In this document: positions 48,250-57,062 of the stretch, in pieces
Position numbering within the stretch: the first letter of the stretch is position 1
Layout: the number at the start of each line of letters is the position of its first letter
Source: Micromonospora lutea
GTDB lineage: Bacteria; Actinomycetota; Actinomycetes; Mycobacteriales; Micromonosporaceae
Assembly: GCF_016863535.1 (NCBI RefSeq)
Contig: NZ_BOPB01000025.1
Location: 155,925 to 219,924 of the forward strand
Length of the DNA stretch: 64,000 nt
Direction: 5' to 3'
Translations under genes and position numbers: made by a program
Notes under the pieces: model-generated
Told to the model about the DNA's origin: nothing
The model's input: the letters and a program-made list of their open reading frames with translations, nothing else
The model's database searches: none

Positions 48250-50599
48250 TCATGTTCTGGTGAAGCCGAGGGCCTGGTATCCGGGCATGCGGCGTGGGAG
48301 TGAGGCGGCGAGGATGGGTGTGGCTGGGTCGTGGTAGTCGTGGACTTCGGCGACGTTCTTGCCGGGTGCGGCGCGGATGACGCGGCCGGCGCATTGGATG
48401 AGTAGGCCGTCGTAGGAGATGGGGCCGGCGAGGAAGAGGGTGTCGAGGGCGGGAGCGTCGAAGCCTTCGCCGATGAACGGTGTGGTGCCGATGACGAGCA
48501 GGCCCTCACCGGCCTTCGCGCCGTCGAGCCGGTCAACGATGATCCGCCGCTCGCGGGTGCTCATCGCGCCCTGGAGTACGAGTGGTTGGTGTCCGCGTGC
48601 GGCGAGCAGGGCGGTGAGTGCCTCGACGTGGGCGACCCGTCGGGTCAGGACGAGACAGTTGCGGCCGCGTGTGAGGGCTGCTGCGATGTCATCGGAGATC
48701 TGGGTGTTGCGGGGCTCGTCGAGGGCCAGTCGTCGGTGCACTTGGGCGAGCGCGCCGGGAGCGTCAAGGTCGATGTCGCCGGGTTGGAAGGTGGTCTCGT
48801 GGATGAACAGCGCTCGACTGGGTCCGGCGTCGGCGTGCATGGCTGCCGCTAGGGTGCCTTGTTCCTCGTCGGTCAGGGTGTGGCGTACGGGTCCGAGTTG
48901 CCAGGTGACGAGTTGGCCGAGGCCGTCGCGTCGGGTGGGTGTGGCGGTGAGGCCGAGCCAGAACTGCGCGGCGATCCGTTTGACCAAGTGCTCGTACGCC
49001 GCGGCGCCGAGGTGGTGGCATTCGTCGACGATGACGTGGCCGTAACCCTGGGTCAGGGTGGCGACGTCTTCGCGTCGAGCGAGGGAGGGCAGCAGTGCGA
49101 TGTCCACGGTGCCGGTGAGCTTGCGTCGGCCGCCGCCGAGTTGACCGGGCTTGATGCCAAGGAACTGCTCGATGCGGGTGCGCCACTGGTCGGCGAGGGC
49201 TTTGCGGTCGACGAGGACCAGGGTGGAGGTGTTGCGTTCGGCGATCAGGGCGCAGGCCATGACGGTCTTGCCGGAACCGGGTGGAGCGACCAGGATTCCG
49301 TCGTCGTGAGCGAGAAGTGCGCCGACCGCGTTGACCTGTTTGCCGGTGAGTTCGGCGGTGAACGCGGCGTCGATCTCGGCCCCGGGGTTTCGTGCTTCCG
49401 TGACGGCCAGCCGGGATCCGGCGCGTTCAACGATGGCGGCGATGGTGTGCTGCAGGCCCCGTGGGAGGACCAGGCGGTCATCGAGGGTGAGGTCGTAGCC
49501 CTGGATGAAGCGCGGGGTGTCCCAGGTGGACTTGCGGAGCCGCTGCAACTCGTAGAACTTCGGGTTGGCCATGGCGGCGGCGTGCTTGAACGTCGCCAGC
49601 GCGGCGGGCGTGAGCTGCCTGGCGTCGATGCTCAGCCCGGCACCTGCCTCCGCGTGGACCACCGGAGGCAGCGGAGGATGAACCTGCGTCGCGGCGGACC
49701 GGCTCATCGTGGCGAGGTCAGCACCGGTGACGGCTTGCTTCGCTTGCCGGGCGACGTGTTCGGCGTCGCTGGGGCTGAGGCGGTCCAGCGTCGACAGGAA
49801 TGCCCACTGGTCCGCGTACGGCTCGAGCGTGCCGAGGTCGAGAAACGTGGTCAGCCCGTCCTTGCGGCGGCGACCCTGCAGCGGCGCGGCGATGAGGTTG
49901 CCGAAGCCACCCTCGGGCAGGACGTCCTGGTTGGGGAACAGCCGGTCGTACGACCGCAGATCCATCGACCCGCGCAGCACCATCGCCTCACGCAGCAGGA
50001 CCGTGCCGACGGCCCGCGCGGTGGCCGCGGCAACGGCGCCGGTAAAGAAGACCCACACGTGGGCGCCGCGGCCTGACTGGGAGATCTCCAACGCGGCGGG
50101 CACTGCGCGGGCCCGTGCCGCCTTCACGTACGCGAGGGCGTCGAGCATCGCCGTCGGCCCGTCGAAGTCGGCCACGACGAAGTGGCAGGTGTTGCCGGGC
50201 ATCAGCGGGTACAGGCCCATGAACACGCCGCCGACCAGATGCGCCGCGACGACCTCCGTCGTACGGGGCAGGTAGGTGGCACCCCGCCGGTCCATACCCT
50301 TACGCCAACCGCCGGCCACCGCGGGCATCCACCCGGCTGCGCCGGTACGGGCGTTGTCCCACCGCACGGCGTACACGTCGGCTCGCGCCCGGAACCGGTC
50401 GGCGAACAACGCCAGCTTGTCCCGGGTCGGCGAAGCCATGGTGACCAGCCCCGGCGGCTCCACCGGCGCGGACAACTGCTCCGGCGCCGCAGCCGTGTCC
50501 TGGCCGCGCAACTCCAGCAGGCGCGCCAGCCGGGCGTTTCTCCGCCCGTAACCGCTCCACCTCCCGCCGAAGATCGACGAACTCGGCCAGCGAACCCAT
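48250..50599 (-). CDS. AEP primase-SF2 helicase fusion (TOTE conflict-system type), frameshift near 5' end
   Basis: The protein (about 782 residues after correcting the frame) starts with a coiled-coil leader (MGSLAEFVDLRREVERLRAE), followed by a primase-polymerase domain with FVVADFDGPTAMLDALAYVK (near residue 145), SGRGAHVWVFFTG and RLFPNQDVLPEGGFGN. The second half is an SF2 helicase: Walker A APPGSGKT (near 440), VIVDECHHLG, LTATPTRRDG and QCAGRVIRAAPG. This architecture matches the AEP-helicase proteins of predicted TOTE conflict systems. One extra base in the AAA run at 50537-50539 breaks the frame after the leader. An in-frame ATG at 50439 would still yield both domains, so the protein may be functional. 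Confidence 0.85.
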
Positions 50600-50660
50600 G
50601 CCGACCATCCTCGCGCATCGGGCTCCGAACAACCCGGCACCGATCCGCTATCCTCCGCCG

Positions 50661-50972
50661 ATGGCATCGAAGGGCAACGCCGCGCTGGAGGCGATGATCG
50701 AGGAAGCCACCGTCGACACGGACGGTCACGAGGACGAGCGCACCGGCCTGTTCAACATGATCGAGGAACATCTGGCGGTGCCGTTCACCACCACCGTCCT
50801 CGGCGTCGAGGTCACCGTAGGCAAGATCGAGCTGGCAGCGGACAGCATCGTCGCGGTCTGCGCCCGAGGCCGCCACCGGCAGAGGATTGATCTCCTCGAC
50901 TTGCCGCTGCCCACCCCGCCGCCGGACGGTGCCGCGTGGATCGACGCCTACCGGCACTGGGCCGGAAGGTAA
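50661..50972 (+). CDS. Conserved small acidic protein (often labelled calcium-binding)
   Basis: The 103-residue product starts MASKGNAALEAMIEEATVDT, then GHEDERTGLFNMIEEHLAVP and a beta-rich part TTTVLGVEVTVGKIEL... ending AWIDAYRHWAGR. Similar proteins carry the database label 'calcium-binding protein', although no EF-hand is visible. It is divergent from the AEP-helicase gene with 61 bp between and 6 bp before the next gene. TATCCT (50649-50654) just before the ATG suggests a leaderless transcript. Confidence 0.7.
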   Translation: MASKGNAALEAMIEEATVDTDGHEDERTGLFNMIEEHLAVPFTTTVLGVEVTVGKIELAADSIVAVCARGRHRQRIDLLDLPLPTPPPDGAAWIDAYRHWAGR

Positions 50973-50978
50973 GCCACG

Positions 50979-52124
50979 GTGAGCGAGTACCAGTACTACG
51001 AGTTCACCGCCGTCGACCGACCCCTCACCGGCCGGGAGCGGGCCGAGCTGCGGTCGCTGTCCACCCGGGCCGACATCACCGCCACCAGCTTCGTCAACAC
51101 CTACGAGTGGGGCGACTTCAAGGGCGACCCGCGCAAGCTGATGGAACGATACTTCGACGCGCACCTGTACCTGGCGAACTGGGGCACTCGCCAGCTCATA
51201 CTGCGGCTACCGAAACACGTGCTCGACCCCGCCACCGTGGCCCAGTACTGCCAGGGTGACAGTGCATCCGCCTGGACTGCGGGCAAGCACCTCATCATCG
51301 ACCTTCACGACGAGGACGAGGACGGCGCCGACGAGTGGGAGCTCGACGGCCACGGCCTGCTCACCTCGATCATCCCGGTCCGGGCCGGCCTCGCCGCCGG
51401 CGACCTGCGCCTGCTCTACCTGGCCTGGCTGCGCTGCGTACAGTCCGAGGACATCGCCGACGACGAGCCCGAACCGCCCGTCCCAGCGGGGCTGGACACC
51501 CTCGACGCGGCCCTCACCGCCGTCGCCGAGTTCCTGCGCATCGACCCCGATCTGATCGCGGCCGCCGGGTCGACGGCGGCCGCATCCGGTGAACCGACCG
51601 CCGCGCAACTACGCACCTGGGTCGCCGGGCTACCCGCCCGGGACAAGGACGCCATCCTGACCGACTTGATCGCCGGCGGCGACAGCCACCTGCGCAGCCG
51701 ACTGCTACGCCGCTACCGCGACGCACACCGCACCGATGCCCCCGCCCCGGCAGCCACCCGCACCGCCGGGCAACTGCTCGCCACCGCCGCGGAGTTGGGC
51801 GCCGAACGGGAACGACGGGACGCCGAGCAACGCGAACGCGACCGGATTCGCCGCGAACGGTCCGCTGCGGCAGCACGGCAACAACACCTTGACACCCTCG
51901 CAGTCGACCAACCCGCCGCCTGGCAGCGGGTCGCCGAACTCATCGCCACGAAGAAACCCCGCGAGTACGACACCGCCGTACAACTCCTCGTCGACCTGCG
52001 CGACCTCGCTGAACGCGACGGAGACAGCACATCGTTCCAAAATCGCCTGGCCGAGCTACGGGCGGCGCACGCCCGCAAGCCCAGCCTGCTCGAACGCCTC
52101 GACGTCGCAGGCCTCGACACCTAA
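50979..52124 (+). CDS. Conserved actinobacterial hypothetical protein (381 aa)
   Basis: The N-terminal 150 residues are well ordered and conserved-looking (YYEFTAVDRPLTGRERAELR; ITATSFVNTYEWGDFKGDP; RYFDAHLYLANWGTRQL; LLTSIIPVRAGLAAGDLRLL). A middle region and an Arg/Glu-rich coiled coil (about residues 265-310) follow, with a helical C-terminus. I recall homologues next to SWIM zinc-finger and AEP-helicase genes in Streptomyces and Micromonospora, but no function. It is cotranscribed with the small acidic protein (6-bp gap) and may form one system with the helicase gene opposite. Confidence 0.75.
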   Translation: MSEYQYYEFTAVDRPLTGRERAELRSLSTRADITATSFVNTYEWGDFKGDPRKLMERYFDAHLYLANWGTRQLILRLPKHVLDPATVAQYCQGDSASAWTAGKHLIIDLHDEDEDGADEWELDGHGLLTSIIPVRAGLAAGDLRLLYLAWLRCVQSEDIADDEPEPPVPAGLDTLDAALTAVAEFLRIDPDLIAAAGSTAAASGEPTAAQLRTWVAGLPARDKDAILTDLIAGGDSHLRSRLLRRYRDAHRTDAPAPAATRTAGQLLATAAELGAERERRDAEQRERDRIRRERSAAAARQQHLDTLAVDQPAAWQRVAELIATKKPREYDTAVQLLVDLRDLAERDGDSTSFQNRLAELRAAHARKPSLLERLDVAGLDT

Positions 52125-52482
52125 CGCGTGGTTCGCCGCCCAGTGACCATCACCGTGGCGCGCAAGATCGTGGACAGCCCGGCGTCCCCGGCGCGACGCC
52201 CCTGATAGCGGCGGCTTGGGCTTCTGGTGTCCGTCGGAACCCGCAACCGGAAATCGAATAGCTTCGTTTAAGGGGTGGACCCGGAGGGTCGGGTGACTGT
52301 CTGGGTGTGTGCTGCCGAAGTCATGGCCAGCTTGAAGTACGACGCCCCGGCCCTCGCCGATGATTGCCGCTGTATCAGCACTGGATGGAGACTTGCGACC
52401 GATCGCCCTTTCCGAAGTTGTGGCTACTGAACCGCGGCGGGTCCACGCCCCTTGACCAGACAACCGAAAAGGGTGAAGCCCG
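52125..52482. other. Region without an intact gene
   Basis: No frame here resembles a protein. The right part (about 52380-52482), leading into the IS110 fragment, has the composition of an insertion-sequence left end (GCAACTTCGGAAAGGGCGAT complement region and CTTGACCAGACAACCGAAA), but no boundary could be set. Confidence 0.4.
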
Positions 52483-52556
52483 ATGGACAGCCTGTGGGCC
52501 GGCGTCGACGTCGGCAAGACCCACCACCACGTGTGCGTCGTCCAGCGGATGCCAAC
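52483..52556 (+). pseudogene. 5' fragment of an IS110-family transposase
   Basis: The frame reads MDSLWAGVDVGKTHHHVCVV, the characteristic beginning of IS110 DEDD transposases including the first catalytic Asp in VDVGK. After residue 21 the sequence becomes unrelated and merges into the tRNA flank repeat, so more than 90 percent of the gene is missing. Confidence 0.75.
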
Positions 52557-52597
52557 CCGGGCGAACCGGTGCCAACGCGGGTCATCGCGGCCGACCC

Positions 52598-52732
52598 CGG
52601 TCGCAAACCGGGGTTCGTGTGCTCGGGCTGTGGTCCTGGGCTGGGAGAACGGCGGTCCGGGTGACGCGGGGGAACGTGGGCCACTCCCTGCCACCTCAGG
52701 TGAACGCCCAGGTCGCTAGACTAGGCCCTCGC
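52598..52732 (+). repeat. Right copy of the tRNA upstream flank (direct repeat B)
   Basis: Similar to 46615-46744 with scattered substitutions and small gaps; it includes the probable -10 box TAGACT at 52717-52722. It joins the IS110 fragment on its left and the half tRNA on its right. Confidence 0.7.
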
Positions 52733-52770
52733 GCCCTCGTAGCTCAGGGGATAGAGCATCGGTTTCCTAA
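52733..52770 (+). pseudogene. Truncated tRNA-Arg(CCU), 5' half only (copy B)
   Basis: The 38 bases are identical to 46745-46782 and include the CCT anticodon loop. The following ACGGTG does not restore the anticodon stem, and no T-arm or 3' acceptor strand follows. A hairpin CCGCAG...CTGCGG with TTTT (about 52790-52818) comes after it and looks like a tRNA terminator; a related hairpin follows copy A. Confidence 0.8.
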
Positions 52771-53166
52771 ACGGTGTGCATCTCTCTGCCGCAGCGCTGA
52801 TGACCTGCGGTTTTCTGCTTTTGAGGATCAATAACTGGTCGCAGGGGGTACTGCTGTGATCGCTTGCTGGAGATTTGCGGCTGCAGCGTCTGGCCTGCTC
52901 AGAGTGCTGATGGCGTGATGGACTGTGTCAGCCGACTCCCAGCTCCAAGCACTCCCGTGCAGAGACAAGTACGGCTTGACGTAAAAGGTTGCACCGGGGG
53001 ACACGGCTCTTTGATGGCCGGTTGCCCTGACGGTTGTGCGACTGACCGTATGACCGGTCGATGACGTTGCGTGACGGGCGTCCAGTCGACATCTCTCCAC
53101 CCGGCATCCGCTTCTGTCGATGAGCGGATGTCCCGCAGCTCGTTGAAAATGTCATGATCGGCAGTA
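52771..53166. other. Region without a gene downstream of half tRNA copy B
   Basis: The first 130 bases share scattered similarity with the bases after copy A (GATGACCTGCGG; GATCGCTTGC), so the repeat extends weakly past the half tRNA. The rest holds no plausible gene and presumably the promoter of the gene at 53167. Confidence 0.45.
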
Positions 53167-54117
53167 ATGAGCAGCAGGGATCATTCTGATTTCGTTCTCG
53201 GTGAGGCGCGTCGTCACCACCTGACGCAGGTGAACGGTGTGCTTCGTCGCCCTGGGATGTACGGCAGGGACGAGGTGGCTGAACGGCTTCTGCTGGAGGC
53301 GATGGCCGCCGTGGACGGGAGCCTGACGCGGTGGCGGGCGGAGTGCGAGGGACTACGCGACCGCGACGCGTTCACCGCGACGGGCGTTATGGGCGCATAC
53401 AGCACGATCCTGCCGGCAGATGCCGTGCGGGATGCCGCGTCCTCCGTCTACGCCGAGATCGCTCATCGCCTCGGCTGGCTCGAGCTGGATCGTGCGCTGT
53501 CCGAGGCGGAGTATCAGCAGCTGAGTGCCAACATCAGTAGCTGGGTGTCACAGGACCGAACGCTACCCGAGGTCATCGAGACGTTCGGGTCACCGTCGCT
53601 CTGGATTGGCGGAACGAACCCGCTCTACCCCAAGACGCTTGCCTACACCACGGCCGATCATGATCACGACTTGATCTGCTTTCACCTGTGGAATGCCTTC
53701 GCGAACGCTGCAGCCGAGACGGGTCTGCGGGGCGTGTACCCCGATCCGGTGGTCCTCGCCGTACGTCATCTCCCAGGCAAGTTTCCCGGCGCGTTCTCGT
53801 TCACGCCGAAGGGCCTGCACCGCAGGCCCGCTGTTCAACGGAGCCCACTGAGGTCAACCGTCTGGATTTTCCACGGTGACCGCGCCCGATACGCCTCCGG
53901 AGTGTTCGACACTCTGGACGCCGGGCTTGCCTGGGCGGCGGAGCGCCAAGTGACCGGGATCTTGGCCGAGTACGCCGGTGGGGGTGCCTACGACCTCGCA
54001 GTCAGTGAAGGCCGCTTCACGCCGTCGAAAGCGCACCACGGCACATCGGACCACGTCGCCGCCTTCAGTCCCGGGTTACGTCACGTCCACCTGACCGACG
54101 GCCATCGAGATTCATAG
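53167..54117 (+). CDS. Hypothetical protein with C-terminal DUF7710-like domain
   Basis: The 316-residue protein has an N-terminal helical region (GVLRRPGMYGRDEVAERLLL; MGAYSTILPADAVRDAASSV), a middle part, and a C-terminal domain of about 85 residues with VWIFHGDRARYASGVFDTLD, AYDLAVSEGRFTPSKAHHG and HVHLTDG. The last domain fits the small DUF7710 family, usually found alone. It has moderately lower GC than the left part of the window, in keeping with an accessory region. Function unknown. Confidence 0.65.
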   Translation: MSSRDHSDFVLGEARRHHLTQVNGVLRRPGMYGRDEVAERLLLEAMAAVDGSLTRWRAECEGLRDRDAFTATGVMGAYSTILPADAVRDAASSVYAEIAHRLGWLELDRALSEAEYQQLSANISSWVSQDRTLPEVIETFGSPSLWIGGTNPLYPKTLAYTTADHDHDLICFHLWNAFANAAAETGLRGVYPDPVVLAVRHLPGKFPGAFSFTPKGLHRRPAVQRSPLRSTVWIFHGDRARYASGVFDTLDAGLAWAAERQVTGILAEYAGGGAYDLAVSEGRFTPSKAHHGTSDHVAAFSPGLRHVHLTDGHRDS

Positions 54118-54250
54118 GTATTCGCTCATGGCAGACATCGTGCGCCCGGGTCGGAGCCTGCTTCTGCCTCGACTGCTGTCGGCGGTGTCTTGAGGCCTTC
54201 GGCGGCTGGTTGTCTTTAGGATTCTGCCGGGCGAAGGAGGCGGGCCGGAG

Positions 54251-54994
54251 GTGCCGTTCACGGGGAGTCATGTCGCGGCGGTGCTGCCGTTGACGCGGTC
54301 AGCGTGGCTGGTGCCATCGGCCCTGGTGATCGGGAGCATGGTTCCTGATGTCCCCTACTATCTGCCGCTGCCGGTGCAGGCGGCCCTGACCCACTCGCTC
54401 GTCGGCGTTCTCAGCGTCGATGTGGTGCTGGGTCTTGGGGCGTTGATCCTCTGGCATGGGCTGCTGGCCCGCTTCCTGACCGCCATCTCGCCTGCTCGAC
54501 TGCGCGAACGCCTACCTTCGCCCAGGTCTCGATGGTCGGTTGGCTACGCGGCGACGCTGGTCGTTTCCCTGGCGATCGGTGCGTTGACGCACGTGCTGTG
54601 GGACTCGTTCACGCATGACGGGATGTGGGGCGCCGTCCACATCGGCTGGTTGGCGGAAACGCACCTCGGCACGCCGGGCTATCGCTGGATACAGCGTATG
54701 AGCACCATCGTCGGCGCCGTCGTGGTCGTGGTCTGGCTGCTCCGTTGGTGGCGCAGGCAGTCGCCGGTGCCTGAGCAGCGGCCGGCCGCCAATCGGGTAC
54801 TCATGGTGGCCGCCTGGCTGTCCATCGGGCTCGCCGCCGTCGGCGGTGCCGCCCTGGCCGCCACCCAGGACGTGACCCCTCAGCGAATGGTGTTCCTCGC
54901 CGTCACCCAGGCAGGCGGTGCCGGTCTAACGGCCGCGATCGTCCTCGCCGCAGGCTACGCCGTCCTGGCCCGGCACGACCAACCAACCCGATGA
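54251..54994 (+). CDS. DUF4184 family membrane protein
   Basis: The 247-residue protein starts PFTGSHVAAVLPL and continues LVPSALVIGSMVPDVPYYLP, the DUF4184 signature with a His and Asp pair resembling metal-dependent membrane hydrolases (YdjM/LexA-induced-like). Six membrane helices follow with GALTHVLWDSFTHDGMWGA, another His/Asp-rich motif. Its role is unknown. GTG start at 54251 follows GGAGGCGGGCCGGAG. Confidence 0.85.
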   Translation: MPFTGSHVAAVLPLTRSAWLVPSALVIGSMVPDVPYYLPLPVQAALTHSLVGVLSVDVVLGLGALILWHGLLARFLTAISPARLRERLPSPRSRWSVGYAATLVVSLAIGALTHVLWDSFTHDGMWGAVHIGWLAETHLGTPGYRWIQRMSTIVGAVVVVVWLLRWWRRQSPVPEQRPAANRVLMVAAWLSIGLAAVGGAALAATQDVTPQRMVFLAVTQAGGAGLTAAIVLAAGYAVLARHDQPTR

Positions 54995-55193
54995 CCGACC
55001 AGAAGCTCAGCCACTGAACCGGAGGGCTCACCCGGTAACGCCTTCAGCAACGACACCCGCTTCTGCCGCAGTCTGCTCAATCAATGCTGCTGCAGGTCCG
55101 GTCGCGGCAAACTCGGCCCCATCGGGTCATCGCGGCCGGCGCCGCTGGAGATATCTTGTCCCCGTCCAAGTGCGCTGTACTGACGGCGGCAAT

Positions 55194-55613
55194 GTGTGTG
55201 GGTCCTGGGGATTGGGACCATTCGACGACGACACCGCCTGCGACTGGGGTTACGACCTCGACGAGGCCATCCCGAGTGAACGATCCGCAGTCCTCCGCGA
55301 GGCTCTGGCTGCGGCAGCCGACGCGACCGGCTATCTGCCTTACGTTGAAGGCACCCAGGCGATAGCAGCCGCAGCCATCGTGGCAGCCCACCAGCCCGGC
55401 GGCCCAGCGCTTGACGCCGTATACAGCCCTGACTGTCCGCGCACGGACGGTCCACTCGACATACCAACCGACCTCATCGGCCTCTCACTCCGCGCGTTTG
55501 ATCGAGTAGTAGCCGAGGACTCCCATTGGCGTGAATTGTGGGAAGAGGCAGGCCGATTCGACGAGCTCATCGCAGCCCTCGCGCCCATCCGCACCGCACT
55601 CCACGGCTGCTGA
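55194..55613 (+). CDS. DUF4259 domain protein
   Basis: The 139-residue product starts CGSWGLGPFDDDTACDWGYD, the DUF4259 signature (GxWGxGPFDNDxAxD). The rest is helical (ALAAAADATGYLPYVEGTQA; SLRAFDRVVAEDSHWRELWE). GTG at 55194 was chosen because it immediately precedes the conserved start; a longer frame exists upstream. Function unknown; such genes are common in accessory regions. Confidence 0.8.
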   Translation: MCGSWGLGPFDDDTACDWGYDLDEAIPSERSAVLREALAAAADATGYLPYVEGTQAIAAAAIVAAHQPGGPALDAVYSPDCPRTDGPLDIPTDLIGLSLRAFDRVVAEDSHWRELWEEAGRFDELIAALAPIRTALHGC

Positions 55614-55792
55614 AGCGCCCAGCCGGAGGATCGCCCGGCCCACGCAAGGCCTACCCATAGAAGTGGCAGATCAGCGCACTGATCTGCCGCGAGCCGCGCG
55701 CTACGCAGCGTCAGCCGAGCCGGCCCAGGTGCCTCCGGACGTGCCGGTGAGCGGATGCTGGACAGGGGCCGGGAGGCTGAGTGGCCAGGTGA

Positions 55793-56281
55793 TCAGGCGT
55801 GCGCAGATGAACCGAACACCCAATGGCTGGTCTGAAAGATGCGCCCGGCGAAGGTCGTCTCCTCTGGACCGATGAGGGAGAACCCGGCCGAGCGGCAGAT
55901 GGCGTTCGATGCGGCGTTCGTCGTGCTCGGGAACGCGTGGATCAGCCCCCAACGCCCATCCGCGCGGGCCAAGTCGAGAACTTGGCGGACGGCTTCGCCC
56001 GCCAAGCCTCTGCCCTGGAATTCTGGCAGGACCATCCAACCGATCTCGGAGATGCCCTCATGGGGGTACAGCGTCACCGTCCCCGCCACCTGCGCGGAGT
56101 TACCGGCAACGATCATTTTTATCCAGGCGCTGTCCTCGTGAACCGTTTCAAGGTCACGCCTGAGCTGAGCGGCAATGCGCTCGCGCGGCTGCGGGCCGCC
56201 GAGCTCCAACATCATGACCGGATCGCAGCGCATGCGGACATACGCATCGAGGTCGGCTGGCTCCACGTCACGCAGAAGCAT
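55793..56281 (-). CDS. GNAT-family N-acetyltransferase (RimJ/RimL-like)
   Basis: The 162-residue protein has LLRDVEPADLDAYVRMRCDP at the start, the acetyl-CoA loop VLPEFQGRGLAGEAVRQVL (Q/R-x-x-G-x-G/A) and the C-terminal NAASNAICRSAGFSLIG, all standard for GNAT. The acceptor is unknown. An 87-bp gap separates it from the orotate phosphoribosyltransferase-like gene upstream on the same strand. Confidence 0.88.
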   Translation of the reverse strand: MLLRDVEPADLDAYVRMRCDPVMMLELGGPQPRERIAAQLRRDLETVHEDSAWIKMIVAGNSAQVAGTVTLYPHEGISEIGWMVLPEFQGRGLAGEAVRQVLDLARADGRWGLIHAFPSTTNAASNAICRSAGFSLIGPEETTFAGRIFQTSHWVFGSSAHA

Positions 56282-56368
56282 CTCGGGAGCCTACCCAGTC
56301 CCGCAGCAACCGACTGCGTTGCAGAAGCAGTCGCACATCTGGCGCCGGTCGTGCGGCCCCTGAAGCTG

Positions 56369-56893
56369 TCAGCCCATCACGGAGGTTTCCAGGTCGCGGC
56401 GGGTAAGCGCGGCACGGAGTTGCAGCGCCTCGGTCGCCAGATTCTGACGGCCGCCCTGCTCGCGGTCGATGGCGCAGACGACCGTCTCCACCTGGGCGCC
56501 GATGGAGCGCAGTTGCCTGCACGATGCCAGTAGGGCGCCTCCGGTGGTCACGACGTCCTCGATCAGTACGACACTGCGGCCGTTGACGGGACCGCCCTCG
56601 GCGACCTTGTTGGTGCCGTACTCCTTGGCGTGTTTTCGCACGAACACGGTGGGCAGTCCGGTCAGCTGTGACATCACCGTGGCAAGGGGGATGCCGCCCA
56701 TCTCCATCCCCGCCAGCACGTCGCACTCGGGGAGCAAGGCGACCATCGCTTCGGCGACCTCACGCAACAGGTCCGGCTGCCCCTCGAACAGGTACTTGTC
56801 GAAGTACTCCCCGCTGATCTGACCGGATCGCAGACGGAACCGTCCGGTCAAGTGGCAGGTGTCATTGACGCGGCGCGCGAGCGGGAAGGTCAC
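56369..56893 (-). CDS. Orotate phosphoribosyltransferase-like protein
   Basis: The 174-residue product from GTG 56893 contains HLTGRFRLRSGQISGEYFDK, DVLAGMEMGGIPLATVMSQ and the PRPP-binding loop VVLIEDVVTTGGALLASCRQ, all matching PyrE. It lacks other pyrimidine genes nearby and sits between an acetyltransferase gene and an IS630 element, so it may be a stand-alone salvage or nucleotide-modifying version. The start is uncertain because the frame stays open upstream for another 55 codons up to the IS, without an ATG. GAGG lies eight bases before the GTG chosen. Confidence 0.8.
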   Translation of the reverse strand: MTFPLARRVNDTCHLTGRFRLRSGQISGEYFDKYLFEGQPDLLREVAEAMVALLPECDVLAGMEMGGIPLATVMSQLTGLPTVFVRKHAKEYGTNKVAEGGPVNGRSVVLIEDVVTTGGALLASCRQLRSIGAQVETVVCAIDREQGGRQNLATEALQLRAALTRRDLETSVMG

Positions 56894-57062
56894 TCGGACA
56901 GCCTCGCATCCCGCCTGGATCAAGCAATCGTGCCCCTCGACAGCAACCCGCAGATCGTCCTGCAAGGACGACGCCCTGAACCGTCGACGTCCGGACTTGC
57001 CGCCGACCGGGCGACACAGCGCGTGACGGAGGAACCACGGCGACAGGTGCGTTCGTAGCCGG

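Larger units (their letters stand above)
46745..52770. mobile_element. Putative genomic island bounded by half-tRNA direct repeats
   Basis: Two direct repeats, each with tRNA promoter and tRNA 5' half, bound about 6 kb that encode an AbiEii-like toxin pair, an AEP-helicase protein and two conserved hypothetical proteins. Decayed IS110 and helicase fragments sit at the outer or inner edges. No integrase is present inside, so it may be a passive cassette, a deletion remnant of a larger element, or the product of recombination between two older integration scars. Confidence 0.55.
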
